From assembly GCF_900103125.1 (NCBI RefSeq), contig NZ_FNJV01000001.1, forward strand, positions 930,001 through 994,000: DNA of 64,000 nucleotides. The letters are read 5' to 3'. Below are positions 18,181 to 27,456 of this stretch, one piece after another. Position 1 is the stretch's first letter; every line of letters starts with the position of its first letter. The notes under the pieces were generated by a model. The model saw nothing but the letters and a program-made list of their open reading frames with translations. It was not told where the DNA came from and did not search any database. Position numbers and translations under genes: made by a program. The stretch is from Mucilaginibacter sp. OK268 (lineage in GTDB: Bacteria > Bacteroidota > Bacteroidia > Sphingobacteriales > Sphingobacteriaceae).

Positions 18181-19248
18181 ATGAAAAAGTTCAATACTTC
18201 AAAAATGCTCCTGTTGGCTATACTTATTTTAGCAGTAACAGCCTGCCATAGAAAAGACAGGCCGGGCACTGAAAAAAACAAGATTACTTATGATCAGGCT
18301 GCCATTTTTCCGAATTATGAAAAAGTAACTTTAAATACCTATCAAATTAGTGAAACAAAGTTGGACCTGGTAGCCGCGCAAAAAATTATAACAGAATCAC
18401 TTGCTTATGCCGGTGCCGCCGATAAGTTTAATTTGAAAGAACCGGTAAGAGAAAATGGAATGCTTTGGTACAAAAACCCCAGCGATCCATCAGCAGTGCT
18501 GAATATTAATTTGGAAAATGGCGATATCAGCTTAAATACCGGCATGAAAGCTTATGCAGGAAACGAATCTACCCGGGATCTTTTAACTAAAGATTCAGCC
18601 TCAACCATGGCATTAACTCATATAAGAAAGCTTGGGCTTTTGGGTAGCAGTCCTAATGACTACGTGGTATCGCACGTTGGCGGATTAAACGTAGGTGTTC
18701 ATGATGAAAAGGGTAATACCAGCGTTTATAAAAAATTCACCACCGTACGGCTTGATCGCAAATTTGGTGACATCCCGGTTGAAGGACATTCACGCATTGT
18801 GATTCAAATGGCCGAAAAAGGCAGATTGACCGGGCTTACCAAACATTGGGCCTCGTTTAAGGCTGAACCGGTATCGGCAACCGCTATCGTAGCAACAGAC
18901 GCCTTGAAAGCAGCCATTGAACAGCACATCCTAAGCGAAAATACAGGCGCTACCAGCATCCTGGTTAAAAAGATCACCCTGGTTTATTATGAGCAGGGGC
19001 ATGGCTTAATAGAGCCTGCTATCCGTGCGGAATGCGAAACACGCTACCCCACAAGTAAAACAGATAGCGCCGAAAGAGTTTATCCTTACGATATTATTGA
19101 GCCTCTGCTTAAAGAGCCACGCCAAACCTACTCATTTATGCATGACAGGTTTAAAGGGCCAAAAACCCGAAATGATGATAGCAAAGATCAGAAAGCGATA
19201 CCAAGAGGACAGGACGAACAAAGAAGAGATACCTCCCGAAAGCTTTAA
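18181..19248 (+). CDS. Lipoprotein resembling a peptidase propeptide (FTP/PepSY-like)
   Basis: A 355-residue lipoprotein starting at the ATG at 18181. It has a basic N-terminus, a hydrophobic core and a lipobox (AVTAC, Cys22). The longer in-frame start at 18121 would put 20 residues before the signal peptide and is less likely. The middle region contains KKFTTVRLDRKFGDIPVEGH followed by SRIVIQMAEKGRLTGLTKHW. This resembles the inhibitory propeptide pattern of thermolysin-type proteases (GxPVxGG...VxxxxDGxVxxxxG). The C-terminal 40 residues are highly charged and probably disordered. It sits directly downstream of the candidate peptidase, suggesting an in-trans chaperone or inhibitor. Confidence 0.65.
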   Translation: MKKFNTSKMLLLAILILAVTACHRKDRPGTEKNKITYDQAAIFPNYEKVTLNTYQISETKLDLVAAQKIITESLAYAGAADKFNLKEPVRENGMLWYKNPSDPSAVLNINLENGDISLNTGMKAYAGNESTRDLLTKDSASTMALTHIRKLGLLGSSPNDYVVSHVGGLNVGVHDEKGNTSVYKKFTTVRLDRKFGDIPVEGHSRIVIQMAEKGRLTGLTKHWASFKAEPVSATAIVATDALKAAIEQHILSENTGATSILVKKITLVYYEQGHGLIEPAIRAECETRYPTSKTDSAERVYPYDIIEPLLKEPRQTYSFMHDRFKGPKTRNDDSKDQKAIPRGQDEQRRDTSRKL

Positions 19249-19286
19249 AAAAGATTCGAAAACAGGATAAGATAAAGCGACTTAAA

Positions 19287-19409
19287 AATGTCATTTCGAC
19301 GAACGCGAGTTGGGATTGAGTGTTGGGTGAGGAGAAATCTTCTGCGATATATCATAATGGATAAGCATGTAGCAGAAGATTTCTCCTCGTTCCTCGTCGA
19401 AATGACATT
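19287..19409. repeat. Long palindromic repeat, family R4
   Basis: A 123-bp inverted repeat. The outer arms are AATGTCATTTCGACGA / TCGTCGAAATGACATT and the inner arms GAGGAGAAATCTTCTGC / GCAGAAGATTTCTCCTC. The outer and inner arms are separated by unpaired DNA on the left side only. It lies 39 nt after the lipoprotein gene. Confidence 0.8.
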
Positions 19410-19486
19410 TTTTTATTGATTTATGGTGGTTAGTTCCTATCCCAAACTCATCTTAAATAAGGATTGAGGTATTTATTTATACCCCA

Positions 19487-20245
19487 TTACAAGAACATAC
19501 CGCCCGAAGCTTCAATACGCTGGGCGTTTATCCAGCGGGCTTCTTCGGTACATAAAAAGGCCACAATACCGCCAATGTCATCCGGCATGCCCGGGCGACC
19601 TAAAGCGGTGATGCCGGCTATTCTATCATGCATGCCTTCATGCGAAAATGCCTCTTTGGTAAAGTCGGTTTCAATGATGCCGGGTGCAACCACATTGACG
19701 GCAATACCACGTGGGCCAAGCTCTTTGGCCAGGTACTTGGTCAATACCTCAATAGCGCCCTTCACAGAAGCATAAGCAGCGTAACCCGGGGTCGAGAAAC
19801 GGGCCAGCCCGCTTGAGAAATTGATGATACGGCCGCCATCAGCAATAACCGGCAGACTTTTTTGGGTTAAAAAGTAAACACCCTTAAAATGAATGTTCAC
19901 GAGGTTATCAAAATCCTCTTCGGTGGTATCGGCAAATTTCGAGGCTGCATCAATACCCGCGTTGTTGATCAGGAAATCAAAAGTATTACGCCCCCATTTT
20001 TCTTGCAATACTGCGGTAAGCTGACTGATAAACCCATCAAATGATTTAACAATGCTGGTATCCAATTGTAGTGCGGCGGCTTTTTGACCGTTTTTTTCAA
20101 TGGAGGCAACAACTTCTTCAGCTTCCTCTTTTTTACTGCGATAGGTAATGATCACATCAATTCCTTTTTTGGCCAGGTGCTGGGCCGCGTTTTTGCCTAA
20201 GCCACGGCTGCCGCCGGTAACAAGAGCTATTTTATTTGTACTCAT
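19487..20245 (-). CDS. SDR family oxidoreductase
   Basis: A 252-residue NAD(P)-dependent short-chain dehydrogenase/reductase. The Rossmann motif is TGGSRGLGKN (10-19), NNAG is at 94-97, catalytic Ser144/145, and Tyr158-x3-Lys162 in AAYASVKG. The PGIIETDF segment is typical of FabG-like reductases. The sequence after TYRSKKEE suggests NADP(H) preference. Substrate is unknown. An AraC-type HTH gene lies upstream on the same strand and might regulate it, which is common for such SDR genes in Bacteroidota, but that link is inferred. Confidence 0.92.
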   Translation of the reverse strand: MSTNKIALVTGGSRGLGKNAAQHLAKKGIDVIITYRSKKEEAEEVVASIEKNGQKAAALQLDTSIVKSFDGFISQLTAVLQEKWGRNTFDFLINNAGIDAASKFADTTEEDFDNLVNIHFKGVYFLTQKSLPVIADGGRIINFSSGLARFSTPGYAAYASVKGAIEVLTKYLAKELGPRGIAVNVVAPGIIETDFTKEAFSHEGMHDRIAGITALGRPGMPDDIGGIVAFLCTEEARWINAQRIEASGGMFL

Positions 20246-20560
20246 TTTATTTTTGTTTATTGTTTATGATACAAAGTTGCAGCTAAATAGTGTTGTAATT
20301 ATGGTGACTACTTCAGTTTAAATGGTAACTGTTTCAGATTAAATGGTGCTCATTTCGTGGTTTAGCTGTGTTGTCATACTAAGGTATAAAGAATATATAA
20401 AAAAGGCCTGTCAGTCTGAGCTTGTCGAAGACTCGCGGGTAGAGGCCTGCCTACCATGGTTCGACGGGCTCACCATGACACCCTGTTTTGTCTTTAAGAA
20501 AGATATTTCTCCTTCAGATTGCGGCGAAACCGTACTACTCAGGATGACGCATTGATGTTT
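20246..20560. other. Intergenic stretch carrying an R3 repeat
   Basis: A 315-nt gap between the SDR and HTH genes. Apart from the R3 element (20410-20479) there is only AT-rich DNA next to the SDR start, where its promoter should lie. No gene is evident. Confidence 0.4.
20410..20479. repeat. Dispersed palindromic repeat, family R3, copy 1
   Basis: A 70-bp element running from GTCAGTCTGAGCTTGTCGAAG to TTCGACGGGCTCACCATGAC. A copy of identical length is at 61120-61189, and a copy in reverse orientation at 48755-48822. Confidence 0.85.
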
Positions 20561-20965
20561 TCAATGCACCTGCTCATATTGTTTGATCAATATCCCCTCA
20601 CGGTATTGTTTTGGTGTTACCCCCTCAAAGCGCTTAAAAAATTTAGTAAAGTTGGATGGATCAAAAGTAAGCTGAGCGGCAATTTCGGCAACGGATACAG
20701 CGCTATTCCGGAGCATCTCTTTAGCTATCCGCATGATCTTTTCTTCAAAAAAGTAGCAGGGGGCATGGCCTGTGGTTAACTTGATGGTATTACTTAAATG
20801 TGTAGGGTGGATGTGCAGTTGATCGGCAAAATCGCGGATCTCCATCATATCCGTAACCTTGTGTTGCAACAGATCGTCCAGGTGCTGATCAAGGGCTTTC
20901 AAAAAGTCGCCGGTTATTTCATGCTGCCTGGCCAGTATCTTTTTAGGTATAGGGGTTGTTGCCAT
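20561..20965 (-). CDS. Short AraC-type HTH transcriptional regulator
   Basis: A 134-residue protein consisting mostly of the AraC/XylS double helix-turn-helix (about 40-128). The second HTH carries the family signature VAEIAAQLTFDPSNFTKFFKRFEGVTPKQYR. The open frame extends upstream, but that extension overlaps the amidase gene out of frame and has no domain character, so I use the ATG at 20965. That leaves only 10 nt to the amidase stop. It lacks the usual AraC sensor domain. It may be a naturally short regulator, or the remnant of a longer gene cut off at the amidase junction. Confidence 0.85.
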   Translation of the reverse strand: MATTPIPKKILARQHEITGDFLKALDQHLDDLLQHKVTDMMEIRDFADQLHIHPTHLSNTIKLTTGHAPCYFFEEKIMRIAKEMLRNSAVSVAEIAAQLTFDPSNFTKFFKRFEGVTPKQYREGILIKQYEQVH

Positions 20966-20975
20966 AATAACAAAG

Positions 20976-22601
20976 CTACGCAAACAGGTCTGGCTTAAAA
21001 ACAGGCTCGGCCCTTTTTTTCGAGGCCTGTTCGTAGGCATAGGCCAGGGTGATGATGTCGGCTTCTTTATAAGCGGTGCTAAAAAACGAAAGGCCCACCG
21101 GCAACTCATGTACTTTACCCATAGGTACGGTGATATGCGGATAGCCGGCCTTAGCCGCCGGTCCTGAAAATGAAAAACCATTGTCATAATCGCCGTTGAC
21201 CAGGTCGATACAGATAGCTGGCCCGTTGGTTGGGCCGATGATGGCATCCAGTTTATTGTCGGTCAGTATTTTATCAATGGCTTTGCGAGTGCCTTCACTG
21301 GTTTGTTTCAGGGCTTCCAGATATTCTTTGGTGTTCAGGTCGCCTTTACTTTGAGCCAGTTCCAGCGTTTCCTGTTTAAAAAAGGGCATGGCTTTGGCTT
21401 CGTTCTGCTTGTTAAAAGCTATCACATCGGCAAGGGTTTTTACTTTGCTGTTGGCCGTGCTCAGGTATTTATTGACACCATCTTTGAACTCATAGAGCAG
21501 TACGGTAAACTCACCCCTGCTAATGTCTTTCAGTGCTTTGTTCAGTTCTACTTCCACAATGGTTGCACCTTTGGCTTTCAGTGTGTTGATGGCATCCTTC
21601 ACCAAAGCAACCATCGCCGGATTTCCCTCCAGCGCCGACTTCTCCACTCCAAGGCGTTTGCCTTTCAACCCATTCGCATCTAAAAATTTAGTATAATCTG
21701 CAGTAGCTTTTCCTTTACTGGTAAGGGTATAACTGTCCTGCGCATCGATACCGGCCAGTACACCTAAAACAATGGCGGCATCCTTAACGGTGCGGGCCAT
21801 GGGGCCGGCGGTATCCTGCGTTTTGGATATGGGGATGATACCTGTACGGCTCCACAAGCCTACGGTAGGTTTAATGCCCACCAGACCATTTACCGATGAT
21901 GGGGATACGATAGACCCATCAGTCTCGGTGCCAATGGCCACGGTACACAAATTGGCCGCTGCTGCCGATCCTGAACCGGCGCTTGAACCACTGGGATTAC
22001 GATCCAATATATAAGGGCATTTGGTTTGCCCACCGCGACTGCTCCAGGCGCTGGTAGAGTGTGTGGAGCGGAAGTTGGCCCATTCGCTTAAATTAGTCTT
22101 GCCCAGGATTACAGCGCCGGCTTCACGCAGTTTGTGTACGATAAAGGCATCCTGCTTGGCAAAGTTATCAGCCAGTGCCAGCGCGCCGGCGGTAGTGTGC
22201 ATATTGTCGGCGGTATTGATATTGTCTTTGATCAGCACGGGTATGCCATGCAAAGGGCCGCGCACTTTGCCTTGTGCGCGTTCTTTATCCATAGCGTCGG
22301 CCATGTTCAGGGCATCCTTATTGAGTTCAATGACGGAGTTGAGCTTTGGTCCGTTCTTGTCTATTTTGTCAATACGCTTCAGGTAAAGTTCGGTGATCAG
22401 GCGCGAGGTATACTCTTTAGCCTGCATTTTTTGCTGCAGGTAGGAGATAGTAACTTCTGATAGCTCAAACAGGTCGTCTTTGTTGTCGGCAGCATCATCG
22501 GTCTTTTTTTCTGCCGATGGCTGGCTGCATGACGCGGCCACTAAAGTTGATAAAGTTAAACCTGCTAATGAGCCTGTTTTCAGGAAGTTTCTTCTGTGCA
22601 T
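20976..22601 (-). CDS. Amidase signature family enzyme, exported
   Basis: A 541-residue hydrolase of amides (amidase signature family). It opens with a twin-arginine-like motif (HRRNFLKTG) and a lipobox (VAASC, Cys25), suggesting Tat export and lipid anchoring. The Ser-cisSer-Lys triad is visible: Lys125 in PVLIKDNI, Ser206/207 in NPSGSSAGS and Ser230 in TETDGSI. Length is normal for the family. The substrate cannot be read from sequence, since the family also includes enantioselective amidases. The short HTH gene follows 10 nt downstream. Confidence 0.93.
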   Translation of the reverse strand: MHRRNFLKTGSLAGLTLSTLVAASCSQPSAEKKTDDAADNKDDLFELSEVTISYLQQKMQAKEYTSRLITELYLKRIDKIDKNGPKLNSVIELNKDALNMADAMDKERAQGKVRGPLHGIPVLIKDNINTADNMHTTAGALALADNFAKQDAFIVHKLREAGAVILGKTNLSEWANFRSTHSTSAWSSRGGQTKCPYILDRNPSGSSAGSGSAAAANLCTVAIGTETDGSIVSPSSVNGLVGIKPTVGLWSRTGIIPISKTQDTAGPMARTVKDAAIVLGVLAGIDAQDSYTLTSKGKATADYTKFLDANGLKGKRLGVEKSALEGNPAMVALVKDAINTLKAKGATIVEVELNKALKDISRGEFTVLLYEFKDGVNKYLSTANSKVKTLADVIAFNKQNEAKAMPFFKQETLELAQSKGDLNTKEYLEALKQTSEGTRKAIDKILTDNKLDAIIGPTNGPAICIDLVNGDYDNGFSFSGPAAKAGYPHITVPMGKVHELPVGLSFFSTAYKEADIITLAYAYEQASKKRAEPVFKPDLFA

Positions 22602-22692
22602 AACCGGTGGGATTTTAAAGCTATTACAAATAACAAAATATTTGTCTAATTAAAAATAGCAAGCCCGATTATTGCCCATATGTATGTACAAC

Positions 22693-22727
22693 GTTACATC
22701 CACCCCAATTTTTCGGATGGATGTAAC
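22693..22727 (-). terminator. Hairpin downstream of PEBP gene
   Basis: A 10-bp perfect stem, GTTACATCCA/TGGATGTAAC, with a 15-nt loop, 11 nt beyond the stop of the minus-strand PEBP gene. It is the likely transcript end, though no strong U-tract follows. Confidence 0.5.
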
Positions 22728-22737
22728 TGAGATAGCC

Positions 22738-23280
22738 TTATCTTTTATAATATACCGCTAATGATGCTTTGGCTATCACATTTTGATTAAGCATAAAACC
22801 AGTTAAGGCCGCCGAAACTTTATTATCAACCCCAAGTTTTGCTGATTTTAGGGCATAAACCGTGATCACATAGCCGTGAGGCGCGTCATTTTCCGGCGGA
22901 CATGGGCCTCCGTAACCGGTAACGCCAAAATCAGTAATTCCCTGTATGGTGCCCGCTGGTGCTATTCCTGCCGATGGGCTGCCTGCACCCTGTTTCAACT
23001 CATGTACGCTGGCCGGGATATCAAAAATAACCCAATGCCACCAACCACTACCGGTAGGTGCCTGCGGATCATAAATGGTTACCGCAAAGCTCTGTGTACC
23101 TGTCGGCGCGTTCTGCCATTCCAGCTGCGGCGATTTGTTGCTGCCGCTACAGCCAAAGGTATTAGCGATAAACTCATTGGTGAACTGGCCACCCAGGTCT
23201 TTGCTTTTAAGGGTAAAGGTTTGTGCATTTACGATGGAGCCAAGGCTTACAGCCAACACAAATAAGATGAATGTTTTCAT
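22738..23280 (-). CDS. YbhB/YbcL family PEBP protein
   Basis: A 180-residue exported protein (signal peptide about 1-19, ending in VNAQ). It carries the phosphatidylethanolamine-binding protein fold seen in E. coli YbhB/YbcL. The diagnostic blocks are YDPQAPTGSGWWHWVIFDIP (about 70-89) and GYGGPCPPENDAPHGYVITVYAL (about 122-144). The family binds anionic ligands; its bacterial role is unclear. A repeat pair (R6) lies upstream. Confidence 0.93.
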   Translation of the reverse strand: MKTFILFVLAVSLGSIVNAQTFTLKSKDLGGQFTNEFIANTFGCSGSNKSPQLEWQNAPTGTQSFAVTIYDPQAPTGSGWWHWVIFDIPASVHELKQGAGSPSAGIAPAGTIQGITDFGVTGYGGPCPPENDAPHGYVITVYALKSAKLGVDNKVSAALTGFMLNQNVIAKASLAVYYKR

Positions 23281-23378
23281 GATCTTTTGGATAATATTTA
23301 TTTATCCAAAATTGCGTCTGTTTAGCGCTTCGCAGTTATTGTTGCAGGCTCAAAAACTATTGAAAATGGCTCATAAAA

Positions 23379-23443
23379 AGAGACGCATGTAATGCGTCTC
23401 TACGTTTAAGGTTGCATTGTAGAGACACATCACATGTGTCTCC
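23379..23443. repeat. Paired short palindromes, family R6
   Basis: Two palindromes in tandem: GAGACGCATGTAATGCGTCTC (23380-23400) and GAGACACATCACATGTGTCTC (23422-23442), separated by 21 nt. They lie between the PEBP and AraC genes. Their base changes are compensatory, so each stem is preserved. Confidence 0.75.
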
Positions 23444-23456
23444 TTGTATGATATCT

Positions 23457-24302
23457 TTACTGTGAGCCGAGCTGGTATTGCTTAGGGCTTACACCGAATT
23501 TCTTTTTAAAGGCTGATGAAAAGTTCGACAGGTTATCATAACCCAGATCAAGGTATAAGGATGTGGCGTTCTTTCCTTGCGATAGTTCCTGCCGGGCTAT
23601 TTCCAGTTTGCGTTCGCGGATGTATTTGCCGGGTGCGATGTGGTACGTTTTTTCAAAATCGCGCTTGAATGATGCCAGGCTTTTATGAGCCAGAAAAGCC
23701 AGCTCTTCGAGGGTAAGGTTATTGAAAAGATTGTTCTCCACTACATTTTTTAATTGCATGGCAGGTGAGGGGGCATTGCTTTGCAACAATGCGATCAATT
23801 GCGACCGATGACTTTGTAGTAAAACCAGCAATAGCTCTTCCACCTTGTTCACGGCTAATTCATAAGGTAAATTTTGGCCTTCATGTATCAAAGTCTGCAA
23901 GCTTTTAATATAGCCTGCCAAATAATTGGTCTGCCTGAATTTAATATAATCAGGTGTGACTGCAACTTTGGTGTTCAGCCGGTGTTTATTTAAAAAAGCA
24001 ACAGCCACACTCGCCGGGAAAAACACCAGGATACTACTGTACTGATGTTCGTTAAGGGTATGCTCGGCCATAATGGAGTTACCTTCGGGTAACACAATGC
24101 CTTCGCCAGTATGTACCACCGTATTATCAGCCGGACGATAGACAGCCTTTTCGCCGTTGATCACAAAGCTAATGGCATAACAGTTAAATACCACCCGGAT
24201 ATTTTTAAAGCTATCCTGTTCCTGGTAATGCACAAACGAGATATTACCCGCAGTGATCTTGCTTTGGTTTTCGGTAGCTTCGGGTATATAAATATTGGTC
24301 AT
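23457..24302 (-). CDS. AraC family transcriptional regulator
   Basis: A 281-residue regulator. An N-terminal cupin-like sensor region (about 1-170) precedes the double HTH (about 185-280), which includes LEELAFLAHKSLASFKRDFEKTYHIAPGKYIRERKLE and a second helix pair ending in KKFGVSPKQYQLG. The ligand is unknown. It is 18 nt upstream of no same-strand partner, since the phosphodiesterase gene upstream also reads minus and ends 18 nt away, so read-through from that gene is possible. Confidence 0.92.
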   Translation of the reverse strand: MTNIYIPEATENQSKITAGNISFVHYQEQDSFKNIRVVFNCYAISFVINGEKAVYRPADNTVVHTGEGIVLPEGNSIMAEHTLNEHQYSSILVFFPASVAVAFLNKHRLNTKVAVTPDYIKFRQTNYLAGYIKSLQTLIHEGQNLPYELAVNKVEELLLVLLQSHRSQLIALLQSNAPSPAMQLKNVVENNLFNNLTLEELAFLAHKSLASFKRDFEKTYHIAPGKYIRERKLEIARQELSQGKNATSLYLDLGYDNLSNFSSAFKKKFGVSPKQYQLGSQ

Positions 24303-24320
24303 GCCTAACAGGTGATATTT

Positions 24321-25589
24321 TTACTTCTTTTTAATCAGGATGGTATGTGCCAGCTTATCTGTACCATCAACCTTGCCGGTATATTTTAGTCCTAATATAC
24401 TTTTTACCAGGTTAAAAACCGCTACGTTCTCGAAGGATGGAATGGTAGCGTGTTTTTTAAAGGCGGGCCCCCAGGCCAGGAAGGTGGCGTGCATATCCTT
24501 AACCAGGGTCGGATCATAGCCGTGCCAACCCTTGTTTATCTTCTTGTTGTATAAGTTAAACACTTTAGGGTAATGAGGGATCAGTAGTATGTCGCCAATG
24601 CGGTTGTGCCAGTCATCAGCCTGCCCGTAGTGTAACCTGGCGGGGATATTGGTTTTAAGGTATGCCTCGTAATCAACCGCTTCCTGTTTTAACTGTTTGT
24701 AGGCTGCATCAATATCGGTTTTATTTTTCGCATACAATTCAACCAGGATACCATCGCCCGAAACCACAAATTTAGAGGTATCAATAGCTGCCGGGATGCC
24801 GATGGGGTGTTCTTTGTCAACATTAGTCATGCCGTGGTCTGATACAAAAATGAAATTGGCTTTAATCCCGGTTGTTTTTACAGCTTTATTCAGCTCATTA
24901 ACTGCCGAATCCACAAAATGTACTTCACGGGTGGTTTCTGGCGCGTCGGGGCCATACACGTGCCCGGCATGATCAACCTGCGGAAAGTAGAAGGTGATCA
25001 AATGCGGACGTTCGGCCGGCGGTAGTTTTAACCATTTAACCACCGCATCGATGCGGTCATGGATGTCTATCTTTTCGTTATAGGTATAATAATAGGTTGG
25101 GCGAATGTTTTGTATAGCCGCCTCCGAAGCCACCCAGTAAAAACTGGCCGAAAGCATACGCTGCTGCTCGGCCAATACCCATAGTGGCGAGCCATAATAC
25201 CAGGAACCCTCTGCTACTTTGGCTTTGGCGCCCATATAATAGGAATCATGACGGTTACGGTCATAAAAAGCGTTATTGACCAGGCCCGAATGCGAGGGGT
25301 ACAAGCCGCTTACCAAAGCATAATGGTTAGGAAAAGTAACGGATGGGTAGGAAGGAATCATAGATGCGGCACTCACACCTCCCTTGCTTAAGGCAAGCAA
25401 ATGGGTAGCCTGATATTTTTTAGCGTAATCATATCTAAAGCCATCGGCAGAAATAAGGATGACGTAAGGCTTATTTTGCTGTTTGACGCTGTTTTTGCGG
25501 TCGGGCGTAACTTTCTGAACCGTATCTGCCTGACCAAATGCAATTATAGCTTGTAAAAAGACCGCAATAAAGAGGATGATTTTTTTCAT
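24321..25589 (-). CDS. Ectonucleotide pyrophosphatase/phosphodiesterase (NPP) family
   Basis: A 422-residue exported member of the alkaline phosphatase superfamily that hydrolyses phosphodiesters or nucleotides. I chose the ATG at 25589 because a clean signal peptide (MKKIILFIAVFLQAIIAFG) starts there. Metal-site elements are visible: SADGFRYDY, the nucleophile threonine in PSVTFPNHYALVSGLYPS, DHAGHVYGP and SDHGMTN. Length is in the usual range. A nucleotide or lipid substrate cannot be assigned. The esterase gene lies upstream with a strong hairpin between. Confidence 0.92.
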   Translation of the reverse strand: MKKIILFIAVFLQAIIAFGQADTVQKVTPDRKNSVKQQNKPYVILISADGFRYDYAKKYQATHLLALSKGGVSAASMIPSYPSVTFPNHYALVSGLYPSHSGLVNNAFYDRNRHDSYYMGAKAKVAEGSWYYGSPLWVLAEQQRMLSASFYWVASEAAIQNIRPTYYYTYNEKIDIHDRIDAVVKWLKLPPAERPHLITFYFPQVDHAGHVYGPDAPETTREVHFVDSAVNELNKAVKTTGIKANFIFVSDHGMTNVDKEHPIGIPAAIDTSKFVVSGDGILVELYAKNKTDIDAAYKQLKQEAVDYEAYLKTNIPARLHYGQADDWHNRIGDILLIPHYPKVFNLYNKKINKGWHGYDPTLVKDMHATFLAWGPAFKKHATIPSFENVAVFNLVKSILGLKYTGKVDGTDKLAHTILIKKK

Positions 25590-25642
25590 AGGTAACGATA
25601 TGCGCAAATTTAGATAAATAGCATTATCGTTTTGATATGATT

Positions 25643-25689
25643 GGGTTAATTTACCTCCCTCACAATCAGGAGGGAGGTAGATTAATCCC
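25643..25689 (-). terminator. Hairpin terminator after the esterase gene
   Basis: An extended stem built from GGGTTAATTTACCTCCCT and AGGGAGGTAGATTAATCCC with a short loop, starting 3 nt after the minus-strand esterase stop. It is likely to end that transcript before the phosphodiesterase gene. Confidence 0.6.
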
Positions 25690-25691
25690 TC

Positions 25692-27272
25692 TTATTTGCG
25701 TTTTAAAGCATCGGCAATCGCTTTTTCTGCCAGCGGTTCCATTGCTTTGTAACCGGCCAGGTTGGGGTGTACGCCATCACCTGATAATGATTTGGGCAAA
25801 CCCTTCCGCTCATCGGCCATAGCCGAAAAATAATCAAGATATACCATGTGATTTTTGTCGGCAAAATCTTTGATCATGGCATTCAGTCGTACTACTTTTT
25901 CGGCAGGCTCCATCCCCGGGCGCCATGGGAAATCAAATGCTGGCAATACCGACGATAAGACTACTTTAATACCAGCTGCTTTAGCCAGCAGAGCCATGGA
26001 TTGTATATTACCAAAAACATCTTCCAGCTTGATGGGTCCATTGTTTTCGGCAATATCATTAATGCCCGCCAGTATCACTACCACGCCTGGTTTTAAGTTG
26101 ATCACATCATCACGGAAACGCACCAACATCTGTGTAGTAGTTTGCCCGCTGATGCCCCGGTCATACCAAGACTTACCTGCAAAAAATGTCGGGTCGTTAT
26201 TGATCCAGAAATCGGTGATCGAATCGCCCATGTAAACCACACTTTTGGGGTTGGTTTCCTGTGCGGTTACTTTTTCATTATCAGCGGCATAGCGTTTAAT
26301 GTTGGCCCAATCTTTATGCAACTGGTCATCATATTTTTTATGATTGGCCTCTGCCTGTTCTTGTTTTTCCTGCGGCGATTTAGCCTTTGGATCTATCGGC
26401 TTTAAAAAGCCTTTCAAACCCAGCCAGTCGTTAAAACGTTCTATCCAGGTATCTGTGGGGATATTTTGCTTACGCATGCCAAAGCCATGGCTGCCCCTGG
26501 CATATAAATGCAGTTCGGCGCTATGTTTTGAGGCCAGCCATTTAGAATACAGATCGACACTGTGCGGGGCGAGGTTCAGGTCATCATCTGTAGCCGCGGT
26601 TAGGAACAGGGGTGGTGCATCTTCCGGAATGGCAGATTGTAATGCCGGAGGAAAATAAGGATAGATCGGAGCCACAAAATCGGGCCGGTTGGCTGGTGTG
26701 TATTTATATGCTGTCGCAGCCGCCAAAGTACCGCCAGCCGAGAAACCCATAATGCCTATGCGCGATGGGGATAAGCCATATTCGGCAGCATGTTCACGTA
26801 CATAACTTATGGCTTGCCTTGCATCAGCAATACATAAAGGGATTATTTTACTTATTTTTTGTTCAAAATCTTTTTTAGCCATGTTTGTGGCGAGCTCTTT
26901 CATCGGATCGTCAGTCAGGCTTTGTGTCAGTCTGTATTTTAATACAAAAGCGGCTACGCCATGCTGGTTAAGCCATTTGGCTACCTCATTACCCTCGCTG
27001 TTTATAGAGAGTACCTCGAAACCACCACCGGGACAGATAACAACGGCCGTGCCTGTGGCAATTGCCGGATCGGGCAAAAATACTTCCATCGATGGATGCA
27101 CTACATTATACACTAACTTTACGTTATATACCTTATTTTCGGCTACACCTTCGGTCCAGTTCCATTTTTCAGAACCCGGAGCCGCACCGGGGTACAATTG
27201 GATAATTTTTTGCTGTGCTCTTGCTGCTGTCACAAAAAGCAACAGGCCCATAAACATTAATTTCAGTTTCAT
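25692..27272 (-). CDS. Fused alpha/beta-hydrolase and SGNH esterase
   Basis: A 526-residue secreted bifunctional enzyme (signal peptide about 1-19). The N-terminal alpha/beta-hydrolase domain (about 20-290) has an oxyanion PGGGF motif and nucleophile Ser178 in GFSAGG, with DD near 229 and His262. The C-terminal SGNH domain (about 340-525) has GDSITDFW (Ser351), GINDI and GVHPNLAGY near the C-terminus (Asp/His). Such pairings act as carbohydrate deacetylases, for example on xylan, in Bacteroidota, but the substrate is inferred. The domains are joined by a charged linker (about 295-340). Confidence 0.9.
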   Translation of the reverse strand: MKLKLMFMGLLLFVTAARAQQKIIQLYPGAAPGSEKWNWTEGVAENKVYNVKLVYNVVHPSMEVFLPDPAIATGTAVVICPGGGFEVLSINSEGNEVAKWLNQHGVAAFVLKYRLTQSLTDDPMKELATNMAKKDFEQKISKIIPLCIADARQAISYVREHAAEYGLSPSRIGIMGFSAGGTLAAATAYKYTPANRPDFVAPIYPYFPPALQSAIPEDAPPLFLTAATDDDLNLAPHSVDLYSKWLASKHSAELHLYARGSHGFGMRKQNIPTDTWIERFNDWLGLKGFLKPIDPKAKSPQEKQEQAEANHKKYDDQLHKDWANIKRYAADNEKVTAQETNPKSVVYMGDSITDFWINNDPTFFAGKSWYDRGISGQTTTQMLVRFRDDVINLKPGVVVILAGINDIAENNGPIKLEDVFGNIQSMALLAKAAGIKVVLSSVLPAFDFPWRPGMEPAEKVVRLNAMIKDFADKNHMVYLDYFSAMADERKGLPKSLSGDGVHPNLAGYKAMEPLAEKAIADALKRK

Positions 27273-27456
27273 ATAATTGGTATGATTGATAGCTAAATGT
27301 AGCGCTTAATTATAATATTATAAAAGCATTTAGCACAGATTGATCATATCCCCATCAAATCATATTTATTGTGTAATAATCAGGCTACTTAGCAGATATT
27401 GCTACTATACTGAAGATCTTTTCGTTATATTCATAAAACTGATTTTTTTTGATGTT

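Noticed and set aside
20966..21247. N-terminal extension of the HTH gene
   Set aside because: It overlaps the amidase gene in another frame and its composition is shadow-like; the regulator domain starts after ATG 20965.
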